64,000 bases of DNA from Sipunculus nudus (GCA_026874595.1 CM049308.1:79282124-79346123); one strand, 5' to 3'. Shown: positions 50,245 to 61,513, counted from the first letter of the stretch. The notes: generated from the letters alone by a model not told the origin. Program-made: numbers and translations.

Positions 50245-52275
50245 CGTGGTCATATATGTAAACTTGGAAGCCGGAAGCCGGAAACCAAGGAATTGTCTTA
50301 TAAATAAAGCAGTTTAAAGCATGTACAAAATGCTAACGCTTCAATACCGTTTTGTTTTTCCCCGATAGAATAAGATCTTCATTATCATTCTGTGAAGAAT
50401 AATAGTGATCCATTCTTTAATCTGAAAGTTATGGATGATTTTGTGCTTGGAAGCCATCTCGGAAATCAGTCAGAAGTGCTGGGATGTGATCCAATGTGTA
50501 TAACTCGGAAGTCACAGAGACGCACTGGTTAACTTGTGGTCAGTTAAGAGCCACAGCCCAAATGCAGTTACATTATAATTATAGTTGCATGCATATATTA
50601 AAATTTTTTATGCATGATTCTGTTTATAATTTTTTTATTTGTAAATTTAATATATATAATACATATGTGTGGGTGTATTTTCACGTAATATATTTCGCCC
50701 CATCTAGAGCTATGATTTTGTTAAAGATATTTATATTTACATGAGGAATGTATGGGAAGGGATTAATTTTTAAAATATGCAATGTAAAGAGGACATTTTG
50801 AGGCACCTTAAACAAATGATTATGAGGATTTTCTGTTTTCTGCAACTATTCTCCTACATGTTTGTGAACAATATATTCAAACTTGAGGTTTTTGGGCTTT
50901 AATATTTATATTTCTATAAAATTACGGTATAAACTGTAAAGTCCAAATATTCAAAAGTTCGTAAAATGTTAATGTCAATGATGAAATGCGCGTCTATACA
51001 TTTATAACTTGCAAAATGTCACTATTTAAAGGTAGTACTCATTGTAAAATAATTGATATGTTTAAGTCTTATGACAATCTTTGCATTTTACCGACTTTTG
51101 TGATCTGTGAGTGCCCAGGCTCACAGTTCGTGAGTCTGAGTATCAGCCGAGGAGGCTTGAGATTTTTCACGGTCGATCCACCCCGAGCTGAGCTCTGTGG
51201 GGAGACCGTGCATGACTCGCACAGTAATGCGATGGGGGGGGGGGGAAGTTCCTCAATATACTAGTATATATTTATATGCTCTCAAAGTGGAGTAAATCAC
51301 CAACTTATGAATTGGAAAGTCAAAAATATAATAATGAAATTGCTGGGGAATAAAAAAGTAATCTGAAAAAGAAATGAAAATTGATTACGAATTTATTGGA
51401 AAAGAACTCGATAAAATGAGAGATATTATATGGATGCACCACTGAATAATAAATATGGTATAATAAACCCTAATACAGCATTAAAAATAATTATAAATTA
51501 CGATGTCATTCAAAATAAAAACAGTAATATATTTCCCATACGTTGAACAAATATGAAAATTCAATATATTTTGATCTTTATAAAAATCCATTCATCTGAA
51601 TATTCCGTGTACATACTCACTATTTTTATTTGATCCTTATATTTTTATCCTCAGAAAACAAAATTAACCGGACTATAGTCGGAATTCTCGATACAGTATA
51701 GTACCGTGCGCTTTCGGACATCCTTCTCTCTGAACTTAATAGTTGCTGGTATCAGGTTCTATAATTAAACAGAATTTTTTATATCTATAACATTTGCTCT
51801 GTAACAATTTATTTTTAAACATTTACTGAACTTTTTCCTCCAACATAAAATACGGTAACAGCGTAAAATATTGATGAGTTAATACAATCTTGTTTTACAA
51901 AATTAAATAAAAATATCAATATAATATGAAAAAAACAGCATCATGAATGTTAAAAAACAGATTGAGTTTATAAAAAATATGTCATATTGAAATAATTGAA
52001 AATGCTTGACGCGTTTGCTGACGATATGATGACCAGTGCATTAGCCATTACTGGCTTCCGAGTTTTACATATCTGGACCATAACCGGGCATTTCCGAGTC
52101 TATAACTTGGGATGGATAACTTTGATTTTTGCATTATGCTAAAAAAACCTAATTCTATCAATAAAAATAAAATGGTACTTTCCATTAATGTAGTAGCATT
52201 TTAATTATGCTTCGATCATTGCTTTATTTTAAAAAATCCTTGCTTCCAACTTCGGACTTCCGAGTTTTACACATA
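50245..52275. mobile_element. old foldback-like element with about 250-bp diverged arms
   Basis: Sequence at 50245-50513 is similar, in reverse complement, to 52050-52275. Each arm is itself bounded by a TGTAAAACTCGGAAGYC-type motif: TATGTAAACTTGGAAGCC near 50255, TGTGTATAACTCGGAAGTC near 50495, and their reverse complements at 52052-52070 and 52255-52274. Interior arm matches include AATAAAGCA and GATAGAAT. The 1.5-kb centre is AT-rich except for a GC-rich island at 51100-51245 ending in a run of 12 G. No protein is encoded. The arms are much more diverged than those of the 47.6-kb element. Confidence 0.6.
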
Positions 52276-52294
52276 GCCGTTTGGGAATCCCCTA

Positions 52295-52302
52295 CCGGAA
52301 GT
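52295..52302 (+). promoter_or_regulatory. ETS-type site CCGGAAGT
   Basis: A perfect ETS-family consensus, often found at the promoters of housekeeping animal genes, lies about 85 bases before a good donor (52386) on the plus strand and just right of the element ending at 52275. Confidence 0.35.
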
Positions 52303-52385
52303 TATGGTTCTCCCGCTAACAGACGTGGAGACGAGTTTTTCTAGTAAAACCAGCCTCGTTATTAAAAACTGCTGCACGAATACAC
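52303..52385 (+). other. candidate non-coding first exon, possibly of POLH
   Basis: A CpG-containing block (AGACGTGGAGACGAG, CCTCGTT, GCACGAATACAC) directly after the ETS-type site ends at a consensus donor, GTAAGTCAAC (52386). The first POLH coding exon has an acceptor just before its start codon (cag at 62141-62143), so an upstream non-coding exon must exist; this is a candidate. Joining them implies an intron near 9.8 kb. Alternatively it is spliced to the acceptor at 52428 over a 43-base intron and leads into the frame at 52461. Confidence 0.3.
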
Positions 52386-52460
52386 GTAAGTCAACCTTTG
52401 ATGTAATAATTATTATTTTCCCCAACAGAATAACGTCACTTTTGGTCTTAACTCAGGAAA

Positions 52461-52628
52461 ATGACAGCTCGAGAAGTAGATGAAGATGAAAAAGTAGTGT
52501 CAGATATGGCGTGCACATCTGCACATACTAGAATTGATGCGAACCCAATAGCTTGTACTGTCACCCCATCATCTTCAGTTTATCTAAAATCGACGTTTGG
52601 GGTGACAAGCTGTCGCTACCAAACATGA
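52461..52628 (+). CDS. unrecognised 55-codon frame beside a candidate promoter
   Basis: ATG in the context AGGAAAATGACAG opens MTAREVDEDEKVVSDMACTS and continues AHTRIDANPIACTVTPSSSV, then VYLKSTFGVTSCRYQT before a stop. The acidic, serine/threonine-rich composition is more protein-like than the intronic frames around it, and a pyrimidine-tract acceptor lies 33 bases upstream (52426-52428). I do not recognise the family. It could be a short protein, the first coding exon of an unidentified gene, or an upstream frame in a POLH leader. Confidence 0.25.
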   Translation: MTAREVDEDEKVVSDMACTSAHTRIDANPIACTVTPSSSVYLKSTFGVTSCRYQT

Positions 52629-53029
52629 CATGTTGCTTTAGGGTCAAGGACTTGGGAGAAGCCAGTTTTCAAAGTCCTTCCTCTGATTGGCTGTTAGGTT
52701 TCAGGCTCATTCATCATGGAAATCCAACTTAATTCCAAGCATAAGATTTACTTCTGGTCCCTAAAAAAGTGCCATCTAGTGAATAAAACAGAAATTGCAA
52801 GCAAAACAATGGCACCAAGCGAGGCTAGTAGCCACCTGCAAAATTTCTCGTTTTCACTTATTATAAATGGTTCACACACCCAGTAAAGACCCACGTTTGT
52901 TTATTTTAAGCTTATTATCTGATTTATCTTAATTTCTGTGTCCTCGCTCGCACACCAATATTTTCAATAGAGTGCTCGTAAGCCTCACTGGGAGGCTTAC
53001 TAAGTAGGCTATGAGTATGATGATTCAAT
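52629..53029. other. spacer, nothing supported
   Basis: Mixed-composition sequence with no recognised feature. Confidence 0.4.
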
Positions 53030-54650
53030 ATGTCCATCTTCTGTCCGTCCGATAATCAGGCCAGTTGGTCCCCCTAAACACTAAAACCACTGGTGTTTTG
53101 GGTACCTGTGACAAAAAACCACGAAACACCCACTAGACTTCAAATCTGAAGCCAAAATGTAACACCAATCGAAAAGGGAATATATCTCTGCAATACTGTG
53201 CCATAAATTTATGACTTTAAGTTAAAACGAGTGCTTCATGCCATGGTTGATTCATCAGTAGACACGGCAGCGATTTATTTTATGCCAGCAATGACACTGC
53301 CCCTAGCAGAGCAAGTCGCAATTATGCAGAGCACTTGTCAGTTGTACAAAACACTATTGTTTTCTTTTATTTTACAGAATAGTGGCACAGTTCTGCATTG
53401 ACATATGCAACAGATGATAATTTATTAAGCGATGCCAGTGTTTTGCTTTAAATTCAAATTTAAAAGGGTGTTTCGTCACATGTATGGTGGACCTGGCCGG
53501 CCACCTAGCTGTCCTTTGTTAGACAGGCATGTTTTAAACCGTTAGACCTGTGAATCCAAAATTTGACATTCAGTTAGATGTCCCAAAGTTCTCCTACCAA
53601 ACCCAAAACTGGGCCCAATCACCTATAAAGCTTGTTGAATTTACACAAAAAATAGCCTCTTCCCTAATGAATTGGTACCAGCCAAACTATTGCCCTGAAA
53701 CCGTTTGCTTAGTCTGGTAAACAACTGTTAAAACAGTGGACTGGGCGTGATCACAGGTGTAAACATAAACACAGCTCATGCATGCATTGCCGGGCTACAA
53801 CACGTGTCAATATAGAGATTCTCTGACTGACTTGGCCCAAAAAATGAAATACATGTTCCTGCTGGCTGAAACATCACGTGTTGCGACTCACAATCGGACC
53901 TCCAGAGAGGTATTGTTTTGGTAAACAAAAACAGGTGGACTGTGTTTACCAACAGGCAGAGCCATAACAAGATGCTAAACTGCCATATGCAAAGTACTGA
54001 GCCTGTGTGCTGGGATGTTTTTGCTGGTAAACTTTTGTATAAAGAAAAAATTAACTGTTAGTGTGGAAGAGTAGGCATAATATAGCTCCTGATTATGTCC
54101 CTTTAAGGAAAATCACCAATTTTCCTATTTGTAAAAGTGGTGGACAATTACATTAGGTTTCTTTTCAAAACAGCAAGATAAATATTTTGAACCATTACAT
54201 GGTAATGGTTGATGCTTCTTTTTAAGTTCCATATAATTTTTATTTATCAAATTCAGTTGTATACCAGAAATGAGAACAGAATTTTGTAAAAAAAAATTTT
54301 AAATGTTAAAATCAGTACCTTAAATTTTGCCCAAATTTGATCATGGCATATTCATCCCTGTAAGCACTATTGATTCAATTTTCACAGGATGTACTCATAA
54401 GGCATCAGTCTCTTAAAATCTGAAATTTGAAAATAAAAGCTTTAAAATGGGGCTTGTTATGGAAGGTTTTTTGAGTCTGTATTGTATTCACTTGCATTGT
54501 TAAGCTCCAGGGAGCCCACTTCTGGTCACTGGAGGTCATGTTATACAGCTGTGCTGATGAGTACTACCTCACTGGGGGAGCACCGCTGCTGTCACAAGTG
54601 TACAGTTATTCTCATAACCCCCCCCCCCCCCCACCCTCCTTTTCTCCATC
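53030..54650 (-). mobile_element. diverged and interrupted family A copy
   Basis: In reverse orientation relative to copy 1. A TCTGTCCGTCCG tract is at 53040-53051, a segment matching the end of the core (ACATTCAGTTAGATGTCCCA) is at about 53567, and the far part of the family is at 54290-54640 (TACCTTAAATTTTGCCCAAA, then the GC-richer leader with a run of 15 C at 54618-54632, the mirror of the poly-G run in copy 1). The 53.7-54.3 kb part is not alignable by eye, so insertions or a mosaic of two copies are likely. Confidence 0.5.
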
Positions 54651-55149
54651 CAAACGCATTAAGTGTAATGCAATACTTGTTATTGTTTGAATTGTATTTC
54701 CTTAATTGTAGAGCTGTTTCCTCTTTAATGTACACTTTTCTTGAAATAGTAAATCAAGGAGTAATCCAGAAGATGCCATGTTGTGGTAATGTGACATTTT
54801 AAAGAAATTAATTTCCTTTTAATTAATTTTAACAAATTAATTATTCAAATAAAATTAAATCCTTAGGTATGCATAATTTGATTAGCCAAATTATGGGTAC
54901 ATAAAAGTGCAATTTAGAATTTTGAATCAAGTTATATTTTTAGATATTATTTTGCAAATTTATAACAAAATATATTTTTTGTGATAAAACATAGATACAT
55001 GTTTATTACAAACAGTATATATACATAATGTGATGTTATATGAGCAAATTAGAGATAGATAAAATTGTAACGATACAGTTTAGAATTGTGAATCAACTTG
55101 TATATTCAGATATATATGTTATGTTGCAAATGAGTTAAATTATAATAAA
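54651..55149. other. AT-rich spacer with duplicated fragments
   Basis: Repeats such as TTTAGAATT.TGAATCAA.TT(G)TAT occur at about 54912 and 55079 and again at 59677, tying this stretch to the 59.6-60.3 kb region. Confidence 0.5.
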
Positions 55150-56395
55150 CAAGTCATCTGAGGACAACAGACCTCGCCAGTATGGAGCATTCAGAAAATC
55201 ATTGACCTTTAACCCCCAAATTATATGTGGTATTCCTAATTCCCTATAAAATATATATATGAAATATGAAAGCCATATGGTGAGGGGTTGTTGAGTTATA
55301 AAGAGTTACCCCTAAACTTTAACCTGAGCTGGCTTGGGATCTATACAAAGTTTGTTTATGAAGTGCTCATTACTGGTCCAGAAATGAAAATATGGGGAAA
55401 GTTTTAAAAGCTGTGCTTGGTATTGTCACTGTACATCTGTCTAATAAGTTTAATTGAAATATCTTCATCAGCAAATGGAGCAATGAGCCAAACAAAAACA
55501 AAAAAAAAATTAACCAGAAATCTTCATGAACAACCAGGAACTGTGACCTTGAACCTTTGATCCCTAAATCATATGGGGGATTGACAATTACCTATGTAAT
55601 ACATATGTGAAATATAAAAGCAATAGGGCAAGTGGTTGCCAAATTATAAGGAGTAAACAAAAACTTTCACCTGAGCTGCGATGGGATCTGTACAAACTTT
55701 GTCTAATTACTGGCCCTAAAATTTTAATATGTTTAAATCCTTTTATAGGTGTGCTAGGTACTGTGACTGTACATTAGTGTATTAAGTTTAATTGAAATGT
55801 CTTCATTAGCAATATGGAGAAATGAGACTAACAAAAAACTTTTACCTGACTTGATCATGAACAAAGGGGGCCTGTGATCTTGACCTTTTGATCCCCAAAT
55901 CATAGGGGAGATTAATAATCACCTATACAATACATATGTGTAATATGAAAGCAATTTGGTCAGTGGTTGCTGAGTTATAAAGAGTAAAAAAAATTAACTT
56001 GAGCTGGGTTGGGATCTGAACAGATTTTGACAAATTACTGGCCCTAAAATTGAAATATGGTAAAAAAAATTTAATAGCTGTGCTAGGTATTGTCATTGTA
56101 CATCAGTGTATTAAGTTTAATTGAAATGTCTCCATTAACAATGGAGCAATGAGCCTAACAAAATACTTTAACTTGATTTGTTCATGTTCACAGGGGCCTT
56201 TGAGCTTGAACCTTGACCTTTTGATCTGCAAATCATAGGGGGGATTAATAAGGACCTATATAATACATGTGTAATATGAATGCAATCAGGTCAGTGGCTG
56301 CTGAGTTATAGACTTAACTAAAAACTTTAACCGTGGGTGTCTACAGTAGTTGCTGACGCCGACTCGAGGATAGGTATAACCTCTCCGGAACTTCA
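55150..56395 (+). mobile_element. pearl-like element with about 335-bp core units
   Basis: Three and a half tandem units of roughly 330-350 bases (the TGAGTTATAAAGAGT phrase or its variants near 55292, 55642, 55971 and 56302). The head is GTCATCTGAGGACAACAGAC and the tail is a unique GACGCCGACTCGAGGATAGG stretch. There is no tetranucleotide tract, but the design of a core array between unique ends is the same as in the other pearl-like elements here. Non-coding. Confidence 0.75.
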
Positions 56396-56499
56396 TTCCA
56401 GCGATCTAAATATGAAGATCTAAAGCAAACACATGTTCATTATTTTCCTACCCAGCAGAATGGGAAAAAAGTGATCATGAATCAACTTTTATGAATCAA

Positions 56500-56900
56500 G
56501 TTTGATTTCCTGTTAGCACTGTTGAATTAAGTTTCATATCCTGTGTGTATATGCAAAGATGCTGTAACTCGCACAATCCCCCACTTGCCAATGTGAACCT
56601 GCACCTGTGCACTGGGGGTGTCAGTTTTATTATAACTGTATAAAGTTTATGAAATTAAAAAAAAAATAGTATAATAAAAGAATTAGGATTTGATTGAACA
56701 AAAGTGTCAACTGCTGAAGTGTCAACAACTTATCAAAGAGCTAACCAGTGATCATGGTAATAGTATAGATCTTATGTTTTAAACTGTTCACATGCTTCAG
56801 TTTCAAAATGGTCACATGAACAGATCACAAAATGTTTATTGCATTAATTCCTTTATTTTCCCTACTCATCAATTCAAACCAATCATGCAATCATCCATAG
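56500..56900. repeat. segment duplicated at 59.9-60.3 kb
   Basis: GCACTGTTGAATTAA, TTTCATATCCTGT.TGTATATGC and later GTCAAC..CTTATCAAA..G.TAACCA recur in the same order at 59908-60270. The two stretches are clearly related but diverged, showing an old duplication around the intervening family A copy. Confidence 0.65.
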
Positions 56901-56919
56901 CCTATATTGCCTTTTCCTC

Positions 56920-56966
56920 TCAGGAGTTACTGTCTGAGCTATAGTCATGGTCCATTGTCCGTCGTC

Positions 56967-56997
<31 letters not shown>

Positions 56998-58510
56998 CTG
57001 GATGTCCGTCCGTAAGACTGGCACGTTTCGACACCATTCGACCTACGAATCTGAAATTCGGCATACAGTTAGATGTCCCCAAAATCTCCTACCATGCCAA
57101 AAATTGGGTCAATATGACTTTGTTCCTTCGAGATATTAAGGAAAACCCTCAATTTTTTATTAGAAATCTATTTTCACACTTCAGGACTGCCTAATATCAA
57201 AACCACTCATCTGGTTTTCTTCATTTTTACCATAAATATTCCTCTATATGGTTCCTATGTACATGCCAGAAATTAAGTCAGTATTATTTAATTTAAAAAA
57301 GTTATGGGCCCAAATATAATGGACTTTGTAAAAAAATGAGGAAAGATATTTTGTCACTTAAGACCAAAAGTGTTAAAGGTAAGAAATTTTTTCCAGTAAT
57401 ACTACTTTAAATAATCAAAATTGAATTGTATACCAAAAATTAGATCAAAATCTGTTAAATATTTTTAAATATTGGCAAAAATATAAAATTGGTACCTTAA
57501 ATTTTGCCCAAGTTTGACCATGGCACGTTTTTTTCCTGTAACTGCTGTGGATTAAATTTTCAAAGCATGTTTTTGTTACCATTTAAACTGTTAAAACAAA
57601 AAATTTGAAACCAGTTGATCAAAAACTGTAGATTTTATTCAAGTTTTAAAGCACCATGTCATATATTGTTTACACCAAGCTAGTGTTATGCAGTTTACTA
57701 GAGCTCAGCTCCCCAGCTTCAGCTCTAAGTTCCTTAAATTTTGCATACAGTTAGATGTCCCCCAAATCCTCTACCATACTAAAAGTTTGGTCACTAGGAC
57801 TGCATTCCTTCGAGATATTAAGAAAAAACTTCATTTTTCCATTAAAACCCCATTGTTACACTTTAAGATTGCCTAATATCAAAACCACTGATCTGACTTT
57901 GATAATATGTAATATACATATTTTTCTATACATTCGCTATGCATATGCCAGAAATGATGTCAGTATCTTGTAATTGTTTTAAGTTCTAGGCCCAAACATA
58001 ATGCACTTTGTAAAAAATCAAGAAATATATTTACTCTCTTAACATGAAAATTGCTGAAGGTAGACATTTTTTGCCAGGGATATAACATTATTTAATCAAG
58101 ATTCAATTGTATTCCCAAAATTAGTTCTGAATTTTTCAAATTTTATAAGTTATTAGCATAAATATAAAATCAGTACCTTAAATTTTGCCCAACTTTGGCC
58201 ATGGCATGTTTTTTCCCTGTAAGCACTGTTGATTTAATTTTCATATCTTGCACTGGTAAGGATTTAATCTTCTAAATTCTGAAGTTATAAAAGGAATTGG
58301 TCAAAAACTAGCTTTTATGAAAGTTTTTATGAGACCATATCACACCTTGGCTGTACTGAAGCCCCTCTTTTATGTCCCCACATTGACCTTTCAGGCCAAT
58401 TATGCATGCTTGAAGCGAGGCACTCTGCAGCCAGCCAGCTCTTGGGTGGCTTCAGCTGGATCTAACTGTCCAACCCCCTCCACTAGTATTTGTTTAGGCC
58501 ATAAACATAA
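56920..58510 (-). mobile_element. interspersed element family A, copy 3 (reverse)
   Basis: Reads as the reverse complement of copy 1: a degenerate end hairpin (CTGAGCTATAGTCATGG at 56935), a long TCTGTCTGTCCGTCCG tract (56966-57012), the core units, and the GC-richer leader out to about 58500. The unit boundary near 57540-57740 includes an insertion or rearrangement. The minus-strand reading is the forward orientation of the family. Confidence 0.82.
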
Positions 58511-59169
58511 CAATAAACTTTTTTTTAATATTTGGTTTATGATAAGAACTTAAAAAAATAAATGGAAAAGGAATTTATAGTTAATGAGTGACAGGGGATT
58601 ACCTTGCAATTACTGATCATTTATGGATCTTCCATGGATGGCCAAAATTGTATTTCAAATAACACCATGCAGTCACCATTGGGTATTTTTCATTTCAACC
58701 ATAAAAATGAAAAATAAATAATTAAAATAAATTGTTGTTTACAATTAGGGATTATATGAAGCAAGATAATGATAGACAAGGATGCAGTTGATTATATTAA
58801 ATTAATCTAAATTTCCAGGTCTTTTCCAGGTCTTTAACTTGTTGGTTTATATTTATTACAAAATTAAAATGATAAATAAATATGTAAAAAATTTAAAATA
58901 TTACTCAGACAAGTGTTCATTAAAGATTTTAATTTGTTTGACTTATAACTCATGGTTGTATCAGTTGTTACATGAGACTGGCTAAATAATCAAAATTTAT
59001 ATTGCTGGTCCTTTATTTCAGTTCATAAAATTAAACATTCTCAACTCCAGTTTGCTCCTGGTGTGATATATTGGGTGTTTTGATCCGTGGATTAATTTTA
59101 ACACATGTATTTGTTTTATAGCTGAGAATACTTTTCTTTTTTTCCTGATACCATTTAAAAAAAAATAAA
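58511..59169. other. AT-rich spacer, nothing supported
   Basis: No recognisable feature. Confidence 0.45.
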
Positions 59170-59425
59170 TATTCAAATTTTTCCTGTTAGTGCTGTGGAT
59201 ATAATTTTCACAGCATGTACACATTAACATTTCATCTGTTAAAATCTGAAATTTGAAACCAATTGATCAAAAACTGTAGATTTTATTCAAGTTTCCAGGT
59301 ACCATGTCTTCATTGTTTGCATCAGATCAGTATAAATGCAGTGTACTGGGCAGTTACATAACACCTTCAGGTCTGACCTACTGCCACTGTGAGTGTCTGG
59401 GTCAGGCTGGGTCAGGCAGTAATTA
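59170..59425 (-). mobile_element. fragment of family A (leader end)
   Basis: CCTGTTAGTGCTGTGGAT, AAAATCTGAAATTTGAAACC and ACTGTAGATTTTATTCAAG match the leader side of copy 3 (57535-57650), followed by a GC-richer part with TGACCTACTGCCACTGTGAG. The rest is replaced by the TC-rich run. Confidence 0.65.
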
Positions 59426-59432
59426 CCAGAGA

Positions 59433-59514
59433 GCCTCTCTTTCTCTCTCTCTCTGGCAGTCTAGGTCTCTCTTTCTCTCTCTTTCTCTCCTCTGCTTTTT
59501 CTCTTTCTTTCTCC

Positions 59515-59592
<78 letters not shown>
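59433..59592 (+). repeat. (TC)n-rich microsatellite
   Basis: About 160 bases of almost pure TCTC with a few TTTC and GTCT interruptions. It generates overlapping artefactual open frames on both strands (serine/leucine-rich or arginine/glutamate-rich). Confidence 0.97.
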
Positions 59593-59594
<2 letters not shown>

Positions 59595-60433
59595 TATTGC
59601 CTCCCTTGCTCCCTCCATCCCATTCTGTTGACAGGTACTATAAACTAGATACATTAGCTATAAATGTTGATGCAATTTAGAAATGTGAATCAACTGAAAT
59701 ATTCACAATCACATGTATGTTATACTGTAAATTTATAGTAACATTCGGAAACTTGGATTAAAATTATGAAATGAAAAAAAGGAATAAATGCAAATATTGT
59801 TAATTTTTTCTTGGCTCAGTAGAATGGGGAAAAAAATTATTTGCTTTGTTTCTCCATCTTTCTTTCTGTTTTAAATATTTAATGTTCATGAATAAACTTT
59901 TTTTTATAAGCACTGTTGAATTAAATTTCATATCCTGTATGTATATGCAAGGGTGTTGTAACTCTCACCATCCCCTTCTTCATCCCACTGAGGCTTTGCT
60001 CCTTGGCACTGTGAACAATAGTTCTATGGCTATAGCATAAAATTTAATAATTAAAGAAAATATCTACAGAGAGACAGAGGCATTGTAACTCTGATCATAA
60101 CACAACACCCCTCCCCCCCCCTATCAAGTCATTGCACCTGTGGAATGAGGACGTTATGGCAACTGTATACATATCATAAAATTGATAAAAAAAAGGTTTA
60201 CCAAATAAATTGGATCTCATCAGACAAATGTGTAAACTGTTGAACTGTCAACAGCTTATCAAAAAGGTAACCAATGGAAAGGCATGGTCAGGTCTCAAAT
60301 ATTATTTGCAACATTTTCTTCAATCATATAAACCAACCATGGCCCAGATTACCTCTTCCTCTCAAACATTATCTACATTTCATCATATTTTTAAGATTTT
60401 AACCTTCCAGGTGGTTCAGTACTGTTGACCATT
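59593..60433. repeat. duplicate partner of 54.8-56.9 kb sequence
   Basis: AAATGTGAATCAACTGAAATATTC at 59677 and the 59908-60330 block match pieces at 55080-55130 and 56500-56900 in the same order. No coding sequence. Confidence 0.6.
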
Positions 60434-60964
60434 TGTCCATAGGTACCTATGTACATGCCAGAAATTATGTCAATATTGTGTAATATGTAGACGTCAGGGG
60501 CATCAAAATAATGCACCTTGTCAAGACCGATCTTGTCAAGATATTATGTCATACAGTAACAAATTCATAAATCCCCTCATCAGTATAGTTAATCATAACC
60601 TTTTATCTGTCAAATTGAACTCTTGCAGTTTTCCATACACTATAGATCCTTCAACAAATAGCCTTATCATCATTATACCACTGCTTAGCATACTGTCATT
60701 GCATTCATATTTGCTCAAATAAATTGCTTTTTTTGACCCCTCCCAAATAAATAAAAAATAAACCACTATATTTTACTCCATATTAATCCATCAGTCAGGT
60801 TATTTCATATATCATTTACTCACATATTACATTAGATTCCTTTATAAAACCCAACATGACCATGATATTCTAAGCTTTATCTACTCAATATAGTATCACA
60901 ATGGTGATACATTTATAGTCCAATCAGGATCAGCTGAGCGCCGTGACCCATGGGTCCCTTGTTT
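60434..60964 (-). mobile_element. interspersed element family B, copy 3 (reverse, truncated)
   Basis: Reverse complement of the first roughly 530 bases of the family B unit. It ends at 60964 with GACCCATGGGTCCCTTGTTT, the same terminus as the two full copies. The other 230 bases are missing. Confidence 0.85.
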
Positions 60965-61267
60965 GTGCTTAAAAATTCTCTTGTTAATCCTGCTCCCCAC
61001 TCACATTCCCAAATAAAGTACAAGTACAAATATATTTTGTACTTCTGAATTACTTCCTTTTTTCTTATTATTTTAGTTTTCATCTTCAAGATAAACTTGA
61101 AAACTTGAACTTTCTGCTGTGACCCATATGTCCCTTGTTGGTTTCCTTTCTTTCATTATTTCTTTTTTTATTAACAACATGCATTGCCTTAAATATTCAG
61201 CAGATGAAAGCTGGCAGTTATATATGATGATGATGACAAGTGTTTCTCGACTTTAAATATTGATTAG
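60965..61267. other. spacer with a second family B end fragment
   Basis: GTGACCCATATGTCCCTTGT at about 61119-61138 matches the family B terminus with one change in the palindrome. Otherwise nothing is supported. Confidence 0.5.
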
Positions 61268-61513
61268 GGAGGCCTACGTCCTTATAAGAAATTTGAATAT
61301 ATTATAGAGACTTTAAAAATCATGAATAATGGACAAGACATAGTTACAGACAAAACAACTAGAAAGCACAGTGAGAAACTGTTCAAACCAAGGCTTCATA
61401 AAGGGTTGCTTGTCAGGAAAAATATTTTTAGCATTAGAGTTATAAGTGCTTGGAACAACCATCTCCAATTTGTGGTGGGCAGTTTGTCTGTGAACCTATT
61501 GAAACCTAATTGA
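61268..61513 (+). pseudogene. LINE reverse-transcriptase C-terminal fragment
   Basis: The frame reads LRPYKKFEYIIETLKIMNNG followed by an SEKLFKPRL segment and VRKNIFSIRVISAWN, then a stop after LLKPN. This is the signature at the end of many metazoan non-LTR reverse-transcriptase ORFs ('...KIMNG...R.HS.KL.KPR...R..FFS.RVI..WN.LP..VV.A.SVN.FK'). The usual LP after WN is degenerate (HLQ) and the catalytic core is absent, so it is a dead 5'-truncated LINE copy, typical of incomplete reverse transcription. An AT-rich 3' tail follows. Confidence 0.75.

Noticed and set aside
59304..59654. 114- and 80-codon open frames on both strands
   Set aside because: They are translations of the TC microsatellite and its edges.
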